Of a stretch of 18,345 bases of DNA, positions 8,042 to 15,335 are shown one piece after another. Under the pieces are notes generated by a model. That model was given only the letters and a program-made list of their open reading frames with translations, was not told where the DNA came from and made no database searches. Numbering within the stretch: the stretch's first letter is position 1; every line of letters begins with the position of its first letter. The position numbers were made by a program, and so were the translations under genes. This stretch comes from Caldivirga sp. (GTDB lineage Archaea; Thermoproteota; Thermoprotei; Thermoproteales; Thermocladiaceae): the NCBI GenBank assembly GCA_028275645.1, contig JAPWUH010000006.1, positions 1 to 18,345 of the forward strand, given 5' to 3'.

Positions 8042-8648
8042 GGGTGGTATCGACGAGGCTGGGCGTGGGCCAGTAATAGGGCCCATGGTCATAGCCATTG
8101 TGGCGTGGAGCAATAGGGAGGCTAAGGAACTGGGCGTGAGGGACTCCAAGCAACTAACCCCAGGTGGAAGGAGGAGACTATATGAGCTTATAGTTAACAG
8201 GGCCCCCTGCGTAAAACACGTAGTTGTTGAACCCGGTGAAATAGACTACTACGTTGATAGGGGGTTGCTTAACCAGCTTGAGGCAGTTAAGATGAGGGAG
8301 CTAATCACCAGTTGTAGGGGTGTTAAGAGGGTTTACATAGACTCACCCGACCCAGACCCGGTCAGGTTCAGGGGGATGATTAACATCAGTGACGTTGATG
8401 TTGTGGTTCTTAACCATGCGGATGAGTCAATACCAGTGGTGTCGGCAGCAAGCATAGTGGCTAAGGTAATTAGGGATTCGATAATCAGTAGGCTTAAGGA
8501 AACCTACGGCGAGTTTGGTAGCGGTTACCCAAGCGACCCAAGGACTATTGAGGCGTTGAGGAGGTGGGTTAGTAGTGGTAGCATCCCACCGATAGTGAGG
8601 AGGAGTTGGAGGACCGTGAGGAGGATGCTAAGTTCAAGGCTATTCTAA
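8019..8648 (+). CDS. rnhB: Ribonuclease HII
   Basis: Cleaves the RNA strand of RNA-DNA hybrids and incises at ribonucleotides embedded in DNA. The 209-residue protein has the full active site: GIDEAGRGPVIGPMV with Asp12 and Glu13, VYIDSPDPDP with Asp108, and HADESIPVVSAASIVAKV with Asp135. The archaeal length and the short basic C-terminus are usual. The start overlaps the hemA end by 23 bp; GTG 8025 in the same frame is an alternative that would shorten the protein by two residues. It shares the operon promoter at 6144. The gene ends only 3 nt from the converging end of the phosphatase gene, leaving almost no room for separate terminators. Confidence 0.95.
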   Translation: MAVLSGTEGGIDEAGRGPVIGPMVIAIVAWSNREAKELGVRDSKQLTPGGRRRLYELIVNRAPCVKHVVVEPGEIDYYVDRGLLNQLEAVKMRELITSCRGVKRVYIDSPDPDPVRFRGMINISDVDVVVLNHADESIPVVSAASIVAKVIRDSIISRLKETYGEFGSGYPSDPRTIEALRRWVSSGSIPPIVRRSWRTVRRMLSSRLF

Positions 8649-8651
8649 CGC

Positions 8652-9491
8652 TCACTGGGTGAGTTTAATATCCATAACCACATTCCTGGACTTAACATCA
8701 ACTACCTTTAATACGCCATTTAAGAAGACGGCGACTTTAGGCTTAGCCCCATAGTAGGGGCCTGAGGATGATGTGAATAACGATAATACTTTACCTTCAT
8801 GAAACCTCCAGTAGCCATCTGTGATGTAACTATGGCCCCTGATTATTAGGGCAACATCATTGACCTCTATGAACCTCATGGTTATGTCTGGGCCGAATAG
8901 GTATGCACCAGGGCCCCTTGGGCTATCCACAAAGCCAGTAACTTCATCACTTGGGTCATTCCAGAGTATCTGAAACGCCACTGGGTCGCTTGGCTCATCA
9001 TCATGCTTACTCAACTTAAGTATATCATTAACCCTCTCAAGGCCCTTAGCCAACCCACCGTGCAGTAGCAGTACCTTATTGTTAAGCAGGGCGGCGTAGG
9101 GTAGTGATGGAAATAGTTCATGAATCACAGTGTTCAGTAGGCTACTGCCGAGTAGTGGCAGCGCCTCATCCATAAATCCGTAAACCTCATTCATTACGTA
9201 GGACTCGTGGTTTCCCCTCAACGGTATCATAACCCCCTGAAGGAATAGTTTCAAGACCTTCTCGAGGGTCTCAACCTGATACTCGCCTCTATCCACGTAG
9301 TCGCCTAGACCTATGTAGAGCCAGTTACCTGGTGGGTAGTCGTTGATTATCTTTTCCAGCGATTCAACATCACCATGCAGGTCACCTATTATCACAACCC
9401 TGTTTGAATTAACATTCACCAGGTTCTCCAACTCGCTTAACTTTTCAATTGCCCTATTAACAAGCCCCTTAAAATAGTCCTTATTGACCAT
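8652..9491 (-). CDS. PPP-family serine/threonine protein phosphatase (archaeal PP1 type)
   Basis: Metal-dependent phosphoprotein phosphatase; the two-metal centre is fully readable. GDLHGD lies at 36-41, GDYVDRG at 63-69, RGNHES at 92-97, HGGL at 144-147 and RGHS at 218-221. The SPRGPGAYLFGPD region (190-202) and the closing LFTSSSGPYYG segment correspond to parts of the PP1/PP2A fold. At 279 residues it matches crenarchaeal PP1-arch proteins, and it is soluble with no signal peptide. It follows psmA by 32 nt on the same strand but has its own box A 26 nt before the ATG, so it can be transcribed independently. The substrate is unknown. Confidence 0.93.
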   Translation of the reverse strand: MVNKDYFKGLVNRAIEKLSELENLVNVNSNRVVIIGDLHGDVESLEKIINDYPPGNWLYIGLGDYVDRGEYQVETLEKVLKLFLQGVMIPLRGNHESYVMNEVYGFMDEALPLLGSSLLNTVIHELFPSLPYAALLNNKVLLLHGGLAKGLERVNDILKLSKHDDEPSDPVAFQILWNDPSDEVTGFVDSPRGPGAYLFGPDITMRFIEVNDVALIIRGHSYITDGYWRFHEGKVLSLFTSSSGPYYGAKPKVAVFLNGVLKVVDVKSRNVVMDIKLTQ

Positions 9492-9511
9492 TATTCAATT
9501 GCCTTATTACG

Positions 9512-9521
9512 TATTTTTAAT
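9512..9521 (-). promoter_or_regulatory. Box A for the PPP phosphatase
   Basis: On the minus strand this reads ATTAAAAATA, centred about 26 nt upstream of the ATG at 9491. It sits in the 32-nt gap after psmA and overlaps the T-rich stretch where psmA transcripts might end. Confidence 0.55.
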
Positions 9522-9523
9522 GA

Positions 9524-10270
9524 TTACGTGCCTGGTTTCTGAGGTAGCCCCTCACTCTTAGCCTCCTCAATGTACTTCCTCAACTCGTCAACGTTCAGCT
9601 TCCTGAACATCCTAGTTTTAACGTCGACCACACCTATTTCAAACCTGTCCGTGTCTAGGCTCTCGGCCACTAGGCTTAGGGATTTAATGGCGAGTTTAAT
9701 GCATGAGTTAAGGTCCATCTCGTACTTGTAGTTCTTCTCAAGGTACTCAAGTATGATGGATGACCCACTCCCCAATGCTGTTGCATAGTAGCCAAAGTAT
9801 ATTCCACTTGGATCCGTTTGATATAGCCTTGGCCCATTCTTATCAACACCCCCTATTATCAATGCTATTCCAAAGGGCCTAACACCACCATGCTGCGTGT
9901 AGGCCTGCTCAAGGTCACTAATCCTCTTCGTAATATACTCAACGTTAGCCTGCTCATCGTAGAGTAGCCTGTATATCTGGGCCTGCTCCCTAGCGTAGTC
10001 AATAAGCACCCTAGCGTCTGATAGTAAGCCCGCCGAGGCGGCGCCGATGTGGGTGTCTATCATGTAAACCTTCTCTATTGAGTTCAAGTCTATCAGTGGG
10101 CCAAGTTTCCTCTTCTCAGCAGCTAACACAACACCTTCAGAGCATTTTAACCCAACGGTAGCCCAACCCCTCTTAACAGCCTCACCGGCGTACCTAACCT
10201 GGTATAGTTCACCCTCAGGGCTAAATATCGTTATGGCCCGGTCATACCCAGCCATTTGCGGACTAAACAT
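9524..10270 (-). CDS. psmA: 20S proteasome alpha subunit
   Basis: Alpha-ring subunit of the archaeal proteasome; it gates the barrel and docks the PAN or Cdc48-type ATPases. The N-terminal signature MAGYDRAITIFSPEG and YQVRYAGEAV is the diagnostic alpha motif, followed by GLKCSEGVVLAAEKR. The frame extends 19 residues further to a GTG at 10327. I prefer ATG 10270: an excellent box A lies 27 nt before it, within that extension, no box A precedes the GTG, and MFSPQMAGYDR is where family members start. That gives 248 aa, a normal length. The beta subunit is not in the window. Confidence 0.95.
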   Translation of the reverse strand: MFSPQMAGYDRAITIFSPEGELYQVRYAGEAVKRGWATVGLKCSEGVVLAAEKRKLGPLIDLNSIEKVYMIDTHIGAASAGLLSDARVLIDYAREQAQIYRLLYDEQANVEYITKRISDLEQAYTQHGGVRPFGIALIIGGVDKNGPRLYQTDPSGIYFGYYATALGSGSSIILEYLEKNYKYEMDLNSCIKLAIKSLSLVAESLDTDRFEIGVVDVKTRMFRKLNVDELRKYIEEAKSEGLPQKPGT

Positions 10271-10292
10271 ACTAAGACCGTAGCCGCTCGGT

Positions 10293-10302
10293 GTTTTTAA
10301 CC
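10293..10302 (-). promoter_or_regulatory. Box A for psmA
   Basis: The minus strand reads GGTTAAAAAC, centred about 27 nt before ATG 10270. It decides the start codon of psmA. Confidence 0.65.
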
Positions 10303-10442
10303 TTTCACTAATAGTTCCAGGAACCACCCGATGCTACACACGTTAAGACTCGCATCACGCCCACGACCTAGTTTTGCGCACTGATGAATCTGGGCTTCAC
10401 GCTGTGAAGGCTCCATTACTGAGGGCTGTTTAACGCCAAACT

Positions 10443-11177
10443 TCACCTCCTCACTACTAAATATCTAAACAATAGTAGTAATATGGCTGTTGATAGAATT
10501 AGCGTTATTGCTGATAGAATCATAGATATGTTAAGTAAATTAACCGAAGCATAACTGGGGCTATTCCCACTTGTTACAACCGTGATTATGGATGTTAATG
10601 TTCTGTACGTTGTTAAATAGACTGTGCTATTCATGAACCTGGTTACGGTTGTTGTTAAGGTTAACGTAATGAACCTGGTTATAGTCGTCGTATTAACAAT
10701 ACTGGTTACCAGTATTGATGAGGAATTAACGGTGTAGGTGTACGACTTAACCGTTGGTTCCTGTTCAACAGTTATATTAACCACCCTCCTATCGATAAGT
10801 ATCCATGAACCGTTAAGCCAATAATACAGATCAACGTTAAGTACGTTGTAACCTGCATGTGTAAATGTGACTGTGAATACGAATTTAAGTATCCCAGGGG
10901 CTGTGTTTATGGGTAGGCTGGCCAGCGTGAATGTGCCATTACTCAACACGACCATTATAGTCGACATGCATGAGTTCGGGGCTGTTATTAGGCATGGAGG
11001 TGCGTACTCAACAAGGACTGTTATGTTTGCCGGCTGATCAACCTCAACCGGGTTTGTGTAATTAACACTAATTATCTTGACGTAATTCTCATAGTTGCCC
11101 TGGGCTATCGCCAACATGGCAACTAGCAACACCACAGCCACAGTGATCATGGAGACCTTAACTGCCGGCTTAGCCAT
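10443..11177 (-). CDS. Exported surface protein with Thr-rich stalk and C-terminal anchor
   Basis: No named family is recognised. The order in this 244-residue protein is: signal peptide (about 1-26, basic start then ITVAVVLLVAMLAIAQG); a beta-rich domain of ~110 residues with the NPVEVDQPANITVLVEY pattern of CARDB/Ig-like adhesion domains, where two close cysteines (PPC...NSC) may pair; a stalk (about 140-205) dominated by Thr/Ser/Val with repeated TT pairs and sequons, likely glycosylated; and a final helix (ISMILSAITLILSTAILLLLF) with an RR tail. The domain-stalk-anchor plan is standard for archaeal S-layer-associated proteins. It is transcribed divergently from the aldo/keto reductase from a 78-bp gap. 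Topology is secure; function unknown. Confidence 0.8.
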   Translation of the reverse strand: MAKPAVKVSMITVAVVLLVAMLAIAQGNYENYVKIISVNYTNPVEVDQPANITVLVEYAPPCLITAPNSCMSTIMVVLSNGTFTLASLPINTAPGILKFVFTVTFTHAGYNVLNVDLYYWLNGSWILIDRRVVNITVEQEPTVKSYTYTVNSSSILVTSIVNTTTITRFITLTLTTTVTRFMNSTVYLTTYRTLTSIITVVTSGNSPSYASVNLLNISMILSAITLILSTAILLLLFRYLVVRR

Positions 11178-11198
11178 AATTCCAGCCCTAACTGTGGT

Positions 11199-11207
11199 GT
11201 TATTATC
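11199..11207 (-). promoter_or_regulatory. Box A for the stalked surface protein
   Basis: An ATAATAA-type element on the minus strand is centred about 26 nt before ATG 11177. It is weaker than the others in the window. Confidence 0.4.
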
Positions 11208-11227
11208 CCTTTCTATGGGGGGAAGAA

Positions 11228-11235
11228 TTAAAAAG
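11228..11235 (+). promoter_or_regulatory. Box A for the aldo/keto reductase
   Basis: TTAAAAAG is centred about 25 nt before ATG 11256. It lies back-to-back with the minus-strand box at 11199-11207, so one regulator could affect both genes. Confidence 0.6.
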
Positions 11236-11255
11236 GCTGCGAATGAGGATTACGT

Positions 11256-12314
11256 ATGGAGTACGTTAGGTTCGGTAACAGTGGGCTTAAGGTGTCTAAA
11301 CTATGTCTAGGTCTTTGGCACCTACCACCGTTAAAGGAGAAGGATATTTACGGCGTGTACAAGGTTGATGAGGAGGAGTCCATTAGGATCATTAAGAAGG
11401 CTATTGACCTTGGGATAAACTTCATAGATACCGCAAACATCTACCATGGCACGATGCAGGGCCCTGACTATATTCATGCCGGCAAGGCTGAGGAGGTGCT
11501 TGGTAAGGCTATTAGGGGTTATGACAGGGAGTCCCTGGTAATATCAACCAAGGTCAGGGGTAGGATGGCACCCTGGCCAAATGGCGAGGGATTATCCAGG
11601 AAGCACATTAGGTGGCAGATTAGGGAATCATTAAGAAGGCTAGGGACTGACTACGTCGACATATACCTAATGCACAGGCCGGACCCATCAACGCCAATCG
11701 AGGAAACCCTAGATACACTAAAGGACCTGGTTACCCAGGGCCTAGTTCACTACGTGGGTGAGAGTTACTTCCACCCGGACGACATACAGTACATATATGA
11801 ATACTCAAGGAGCATTCACCTACCATTCATAGCCATGCAGGAACCCTACAACTTAATCGAACGCGATATTGAGAAGGATAAGATTCCCCTGGCTAGGAAG
11901 TATGGCCTAGGCATAATGGCCTACATACCACTGGCCCAGGGCGTGTTGACAGGTAAGTACCTCAACGGCATCCCGGAGATGTCGAGAGCAAGTTACGTGG
12001 ATGAGATACGTTGGAGGTATTTAACGCCAGAAACCCTAAAAGCCATGAGGGAGTTCCACGAGTTAGCCAGGGAACTTGGGGTTACTGATGCTCAACTGGC
12101 CCTTGCATGGATATTTAAGAAGTCCGAGGAGTTTGGGGTAACAATAATACCGATAATTGGCGTTACCAGCATTACTCAGCTTGAGGATAACGTGGGTAGT
12201 TTAGACGTTAAGTTGAGTAGTGACGTGATGAGTAGGCTTGAGGAGATATCAAGGATGGCTAAGGTTAACTGGGAGGTTAGGTACGATAGGGCAATTAAAC
12301 TAAATCCACCCTAA
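11256..12314 (+). CDS. Aldo/keto reductase
   Basis: NADP(H)-dependent carbonyl reductase/alcohol dehydrogenase of the AKR superfamily, cytoplasmic, with a TIM-barrel fold. The opening YVRFGNSGLKVSKLCLG is typical. The catalytic tetrad is readable: Asp58 and Tyr63 in FIDTANIYHG, Lys99 in STKVRG, His140 in LMHRPDP. The GESYFHPDDI block and IPLAQGVLTGKYL follow as in YajO/potassium-channel beta-like members. The NADP-phosphate-contacting region is near IIPIIGVTS. The length of 352 residues is slightly above average, with a ~15-residue insertion after Tyr63 (TMQGPDYIHAGK). The substrate cannot be read from sequence. It has its own promoter, stands alone, and converges with EF-1A. Confidence 0.92.
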   Translation: MEYVRFGNSGLKVSKLCLGLWHLPPLKEKDIYGVYKVDEEESIRIIKKAIDLGINFIDTANIYHGTMQGPDYIHAGKAEEVLGKAIRGYDRESLVISTKVRGRMAPWPNGEGLSRKHIRWQIRESLRRLGTDYVDIYLMHRPDPSTPIEETLDTLKDLVTQGLVHYVGESYFHPDDIQYIYEYSRSIHLPFIAMQEPYNLIERDIEKDKIPLARKYGLGIMAYIPLAQGVLTGKYLNGIPEMSRASYVDEIRWRYLTPETLKAMREFHELARELGVTDAQLALAWIFKKSEEFGVTIIPIIGVTSITQLEDNVGSLDVKLSSDVMSRLEEISRMAKVNWEVRYDRAIKLNPP

Positions 12315-12401
12315 ATCTCGGTAACCTAAAATTCATGGCTAATGAGGTTAAAGTCATGCCGGGTTCAACTCATCACAGGTTCAGAAGCACCCCTTCTCAC
12401 T

Positions 12402-12417
12402 AATCACCTAGGTGATT
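12402..12417. repeat. Perfect 16-bp palindrome between converging genes
   Basis: AATCACCTAGGTGATT is a perfect dyad. As RNA it would form a 6-bp stem with a CTAG loop; as DNA it could be a dimeric regulator site. A TTTTTATT tract begins 14 nt downstream on the plus strand, so it may mark the 3' end of the aldo/keto reductase transcript. The rest of 12315-12548 shows nothing else convincing. Confidence 0.5.
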
Positions 12418-12548
12418 CAAGGTGAGGGAGTTTTTATTGATTACCCCTAAAATTACCCTATTAGCTGAATTAAGGCATATGCCTTAAAACCGACCGTCTA
12501 TTTTGAAATCGAAGTTTAAACTAAGGATTATTTCGTTTGAAAGGGTCA

Positions 12549-13883
12549 TTACCTCTTTATCTCGACCTTAGCCGGCCTAACCTCAATTATCTGCCCGGCT
12601 GCTATGGTCCTGCCCATATCCCTAAGCGAGAACCTGCCTAAGGCTGGTAGGTCCGAGAACCTCTCAACAACGACTGGCTTAAGTGGCTTAAGTCTCACCA
12701 TTGCCACATCACCCCTCTTTATGAACTGCGGCTTCTGCTCCACCGTCTGCCCAGTGGCTGGGTCAAGCCTTGAGATTAACTCCACTATCTGAGCTGGTAC
12801 AGTGGCTGTGTGGACGTGCATCACTGGGGTATACCCAACGCCTATGGTGGTTGGGTGCTCCAGTACGGCTATCCTGGCCACTATCTCCTCAGCCACCGTG
12901 GGCGGGCTATTTAAGTGGCCGAGTACATCACCCCTCCTCACGTCCTGTTTCTCCACACCCCTAATGTTAACCCCTATGTTGTCACCTGCCTTAGCCTGCT
13001 CAAGCTTCATGTGGTGGGTCTCTATACTCCTCACATCGCCAACCTTAGCCGGTGGTAGGATGACCACTGGGTCACCAACCTTAAGGATCCCTGACTCCAC
13101 CCTACCGGTAACCACAGTACCGGCGCCTGTTATTGAGAATACGTCCTGTATCGGTAGCCTTAGTGGCTTATCCACCAACCTGGGTGGTGGCTCAATTGCA
13201 TCAAGGGCCTCGAGGAGCGTCGGCCCATTGTACCAGGGCGTATTGCTGCTCTTAGACTTGATATTATCACCCCTAATGGCGCTAACGGGTATGAAGGGTA
13301 TCTTACTCACATCATACCTAAGTATCTTAAGTAGCTTGGTTAGCTCGCTCTTAATCTGCTCATACCTCTTCTGGTCATAGTTAACAACATCCATCTTGTT
13401 AACCGCGACTATCAGGCTCCTGATGCCGAGGGTCCATGCTAGGAATAGGTGCTCCCTTGTCTGGCCCTGTGGACCTATCCCAGCCTCAAACTCACCTGGC
13501 CTGGCTGAAACCACCAGTAATGCTGCATCGGCCTGGCTGGCACCGACAATCATGTTCTTAACGAAGTCCCTGTGACCAGGCAGGTCTATTATCGTGAAGA
13601 AGTACTTGGGGGTTTCGAAACCCACATGCATGGCCTCAATTGTGACACCCCTCTCCCTCTCCTCCTTCAACCTATCCATGATCCAGGCATACTTGAAATC
13701 CTCCTTACCCAGCTTCTTAGCCTCAGCCTCAATCTCGGCGAATGCCTTCTCATCGACGTACCCAGTCTCAAGGAGTAGCCTACCGGTCAGTGTGGATTTA
13801 CCGTGGTCAACGTGCCCTATTATAGCTAGGTTCAGGTGGGTCTTCTTCAATGCACTCTCACTAGGGTTTCTTATTATGCTCAT
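12549..13883 (-). CDS. tuf: Translation elongation factor 1-alpha (EF-1A/EF-Tu)
   Basis: GTPase that delivers aminoacyl-tRNA to the ribosome. The 444-residue protein has all G motifs: G1 GHVDHGKST, the switch I region ending ERERGVTIEA, G3 DLPGH (Leu where many homologues have Ala), G4 NKMD and G5 SAIRG. Domains II and III follow from about residue 235, with FSITGAGTVVTGRVESG typical of domain II. The start ATG is 28 nt after a strong box A. Archaeal tuf is often followed by rpsJ (S10); here the downstream side holds only a 234-nt spacer and a converging reductase gene, so tuf is monocistronic in this window. Confidence 0.98.
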   Translation of the reverse strand: MSIIRNPSESALKKTHLNLAIIGHVDHGKSTLTGRLLLETGYVDEKAFAEIEAEAKKLGKEDFKYAWIMDRLKEERERGVTIEAMHVGFETPKYFFTIIDLPGHRDFVKNMIVGASQADAALLVVSARPGEFEAGIGPQGQTREHLFLAWTLGIRSLIVAVNKMDVVNYDQKRYEQIKSELTKLLKILRYDVSKIPFIPVSAIRGDNIKSKSSNTPWYNGPTLLEALDAIEPPPRLVDKPLRLPIQDVFSITGAGTVVTGRVESGILKVGDPVVILPPAKVGDVRSIETHHMKLEQAKAGDNIGVNIRGVEKQDVRRGDVLGHLNSPPTVAEEIVARIAVLEHPTTIGVGYTPVMHVHTATVPAQIVELISRLDPATGQTVEQKPQFIKRGDVAMVRLKPLKPVVVERFSDLPALGRFSLRDMGRTIAAGQIIEVRPAKVEIKR

Positions 13884-13906
13884 CGATAGTAGCCATTGAC
13901 TTACTC

Positions 13907-13917
13907 TTTAAAAATTT
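13907..13917 (-). promoter_or_regulatory. Box A for EF-1A
   Basis: The minus strand reads AAATTTTTAAA, centred about 28 nt upstream of ATG 13883. It is one of the most AT-rich promoters here, as expected for a highly expressed gene. Confidence 0.6.
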
Positions 13918-14006
13918 AACTGAACAAGCCAAATGCCACAATACCTCAACAGAATCCTCACCTCTTCCCATGAACCACCTCAAACATCATAAGCGCTCTA
14001 CCAATA

Positions 14007-14014
14007 TTTATAAT
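14007..14014 (+). promoter_or_regulatory. Box A for a candidate non-coding RNA
   Basis: TTTATAAT predicts a start near 14036 using the window's own spacing. No ORF begins there. Instead the first strong hairpin begins 7 nt later, at 14043. Confidence 0.45.
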
Positions 14015-14035
14015 CATTGATTCTCCATGAACATG

Positions 14036-14285
14036 CGAAGCAAGGTTACCTGCAACCCAAGGTAACCTACAATCCCCAGTGCTTATAACCTACCGTTTCT
14101 CAGTAGGTGGTGGGTTATCCCCACCGCCTCTTTCTTGACGGCTTTTTCGTGGATGCCGTCCCCGTGCTGCGGGGTAAATCCTCGCTGGTCACCTAGCAGT
14201 TCACACCACCCCCTCACCGAAGGCGGCATAGAGATCCCCCCACCAGGCTCATCAGGTTTATCCCCTCAAGCAAGAAGACTCATAA
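14036..14285 (+). ncRNA. Candidate structured non-coding RNA, family not recognised
   Basis: A GC-rich, hairpin-dense block lies in an otherwise AT-rich 617-nt gap between EF-1A and the PaREP1 gene. Stems on the plus strand: AGGTTACC (14043-14050) with 14061-14068; ACCTAC (14088-14093) with 14103-14108; GGTGGTGGG (14106-14114) with CCCACCGCC (14120-14128), nine pairs including one G-U; GACGGC with GCCGTC (14138-14161); CCCCG with CGGGG (14160-14174); GCTGG with CTAGC around 14184-14197, including one G-U. Adjacent stems share a few bases, and GGTGGTG can instead pair with CACCACC (14204-14210), so alternative folds exist. Both G-U pairs become A-C mismatches on the minus strand, favouring plus-strand transcription, and a box A sits at the right distance. 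I see none of the hallmarks of RNase P, SRP, tRNA or 5S RNA. The ends are estimates; the 3' limit is set by a T-rich stretch. Confidence 0.4.
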
Positions 14286-14471
14286 TTTTACTGTATTCTT
14301 CGGACGCTTAAACATTAATGAATACGAGCACCATAAATAATTACGAAGACTAAAACAGCCCACTCTATATCTGGATATTGTGCCCTCCTGGGCCAGGTGA
14401 TTTTTCCATAATTCTTTGCTCAGGTTTATGGGGATTGTTAATGAACAACCCTAAAAAGGTGCCTCTATAGG

Positions 14472-14478
14472 TTTAAAA
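14472..14478 (+). promoter_or_regulatory. Box A for the PaREP1-family gene
   Basis: TTTAAAA is centred 26 nt before GTG 14501 but only 17 nt before the alternative TTG 14492, so it favours the GTG start. Confidence 0.6.
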
Positions 14479-14500
14479 CTCCCCATGATGATTGAGGTAC

Positions 14501-14986
14501 GTGGCCCTAACCCATACACCTCCATGGCTGGACACCTCACAGTACATAAAGCTTAGGCTTGAGGAGGCGGAGCTAGCCCTCAAATTCCTTGACCAGGGCC
14601 TCCACAGGAATGCCTCAGGGAAGGTCTTTCAAGCCTGGAAGGCCATGATATCGGCTGCCGCGGCGAAGAATAGGGAATTGATCGCTAGGCATTATACAGG
14701 CGTGGTTAAGGATAGGACTGGTAGGGTGAGGTCTAGGGCAGACATCATAATAGCACTAATGCCAACCATTAGGCTAAGGGAGGTAGCGTCAATGCTTGAG
14801 GAGGTTTACGGTAGGGAATTAATTCACCTAACAGACATAGCACTCAACCTACATGAATTCCAATACAACGGCCTAGACCCAGAGGACATAGTGAGCCGCT
14901 ACACGAACCTAAACGATGTAGAGAAAGACATAAAGTACCTGGCCGAGAAGACAATCGAGTGGGTAAAACGCTTAAGCCAGGCATAA
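14501..14986 (+). CDS. PaREP1-family helical protein
   Basis: This resembles the PaREP1 family (small all-helical proteins expanded in Pyrobaculum and relatives, which I recall being grouped with HEPN-like folds; biochemical role unknown). The 161-residue protein reads ...WLDTSQYIKLRLEEAELAL, then a helix with GKVFQAWKAMISAAAAKNRE. VVKDRTGRVRSRADIIIALMPT and VYGRELIHLTDIALNLHEFQYNG are blocks I associate with this family. No catalytic motif is evident. The frame can be extended three codons to TTG 14492; GTG 14501 is preferred by its 26-nt spacing from box A. It is a single gene, not part of an operon, at the left end of an area rich in HEPN-type genes and decayed sequence. Such genes are numerous and mobile between strains, so an accessory role is likely. 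Confidence 0.8.
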   Translation: MALTHTPPWLDTSQYIKLRLEEAELALKFLDQGLHRNASGKVFQAWKAMISAAAAKNRELIARHYTGVVKDRTGRVRSRADIIIALMPTIRLREVASMLEEVYGRELIHLTDIALNLHEFQYNGLDPEDIVSRYTNLNDVEKDIKYLAEKTIEWVKRLSQA

Positions 14987-15335
14987 TGACGCCGCATGAA
15001 ACAGGCTTTACGGCAAAATAAATTAATTCAGTACACTCAAGACTCAAGGAATAACTTACGTAGTTAAAGTAATTTCGTAATAACAATGGGCCATTCACAG
15101 TTGAGGCAGCATCACTTCGAGATACCTATACCAATTGATAAAATTAACTACAAGGCTCACTCCTTCTGGGGGTAGGATGTTGAAATTAGTGAACAGCTGT
15201 AAGACATGGAAGGTAACTTAACCTCCACTTCAAAGAGTGGGGGAAGGGGTTGGAACCACCTACTGGCAGCAATTTGAAGGTTATTAATTCTCTAAGGCAA
15301 TGTAGCCAACTTGAGACCCAGAGACTATAGCGCCT
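14987..15335. other. 349-nt gap with one repeat copy and a hairpin
   Basis: It contains copy 1 of the 21-bp direct repeat (15187-15207). A plus-strand hairpin follows: CCTCCACT (15222-15229) with AGTGGGGG (15236-15243), eight pairs including one G-U. A weak AT-rich box (GATAAAATTAAC, near 15136) lies upstream. I see no supported protein gene. Confidence 0.4.
15187..15207 (+). repeat. 21-bp direct repeat, copy 1
   Basis: This is an exact match, same orientation, to 17393-17413. It starts TAGTGAAC, contains the palindrome ACAGCTGT and ends AAGACAT. The two copies enclose the decayed secreted-protein locus, the broken PaREP1 gene and the HEPN/MNT pair. Confidence 0.75.

Larger units (their letters stand above)
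13884..14500. other. 617-nt intergenic region upstream of the PaREP1 gene
   Basis: Apart from the EF-1A promoter at the left, the candidate RNA at 14036-14285 and the PaREP1 box A at the right, it is AT-rich and without a supported protein gene. A 48-codon minus-strand ORF (14083-14229) overlaps the hairpin block. GTATTC and GAATAC around 14292-14324 could form a further weak stem. Confidence 0.5.

Noticed and set aside
10382-10422. TGATGA...CTGA pair with an internal CTTCAC/GTGAAG hairpin between psmA and the surface-protein gene
   Set aside because: The boxes are too close for a double-guide C/D RNA, no D'/C' pair is convincing, and no promoter is seen.
12358-12376. T-loop-like GGGTTCAAC suggesting a tRNA or split-tRNA half
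   Set aside because: The flanking bases cannot form the T-stem, and no acceptor or anticodon arm is present.
12802-13380. 192-codon plus-strand ORF opposite EF-1A
   Set aside because: Antisense shadow of a strongly conserved gene, with Ser/Leu/Pro-biased composition.
14036-14285. RNase P RNA or SRP RNA as identity of the structured block
   Set aside because: The conserved GGAAAGTCC and ACAGAA-type elements of RNase P and the GGAAG/CAGG elements of SRP helix 8 are absent on both strands.
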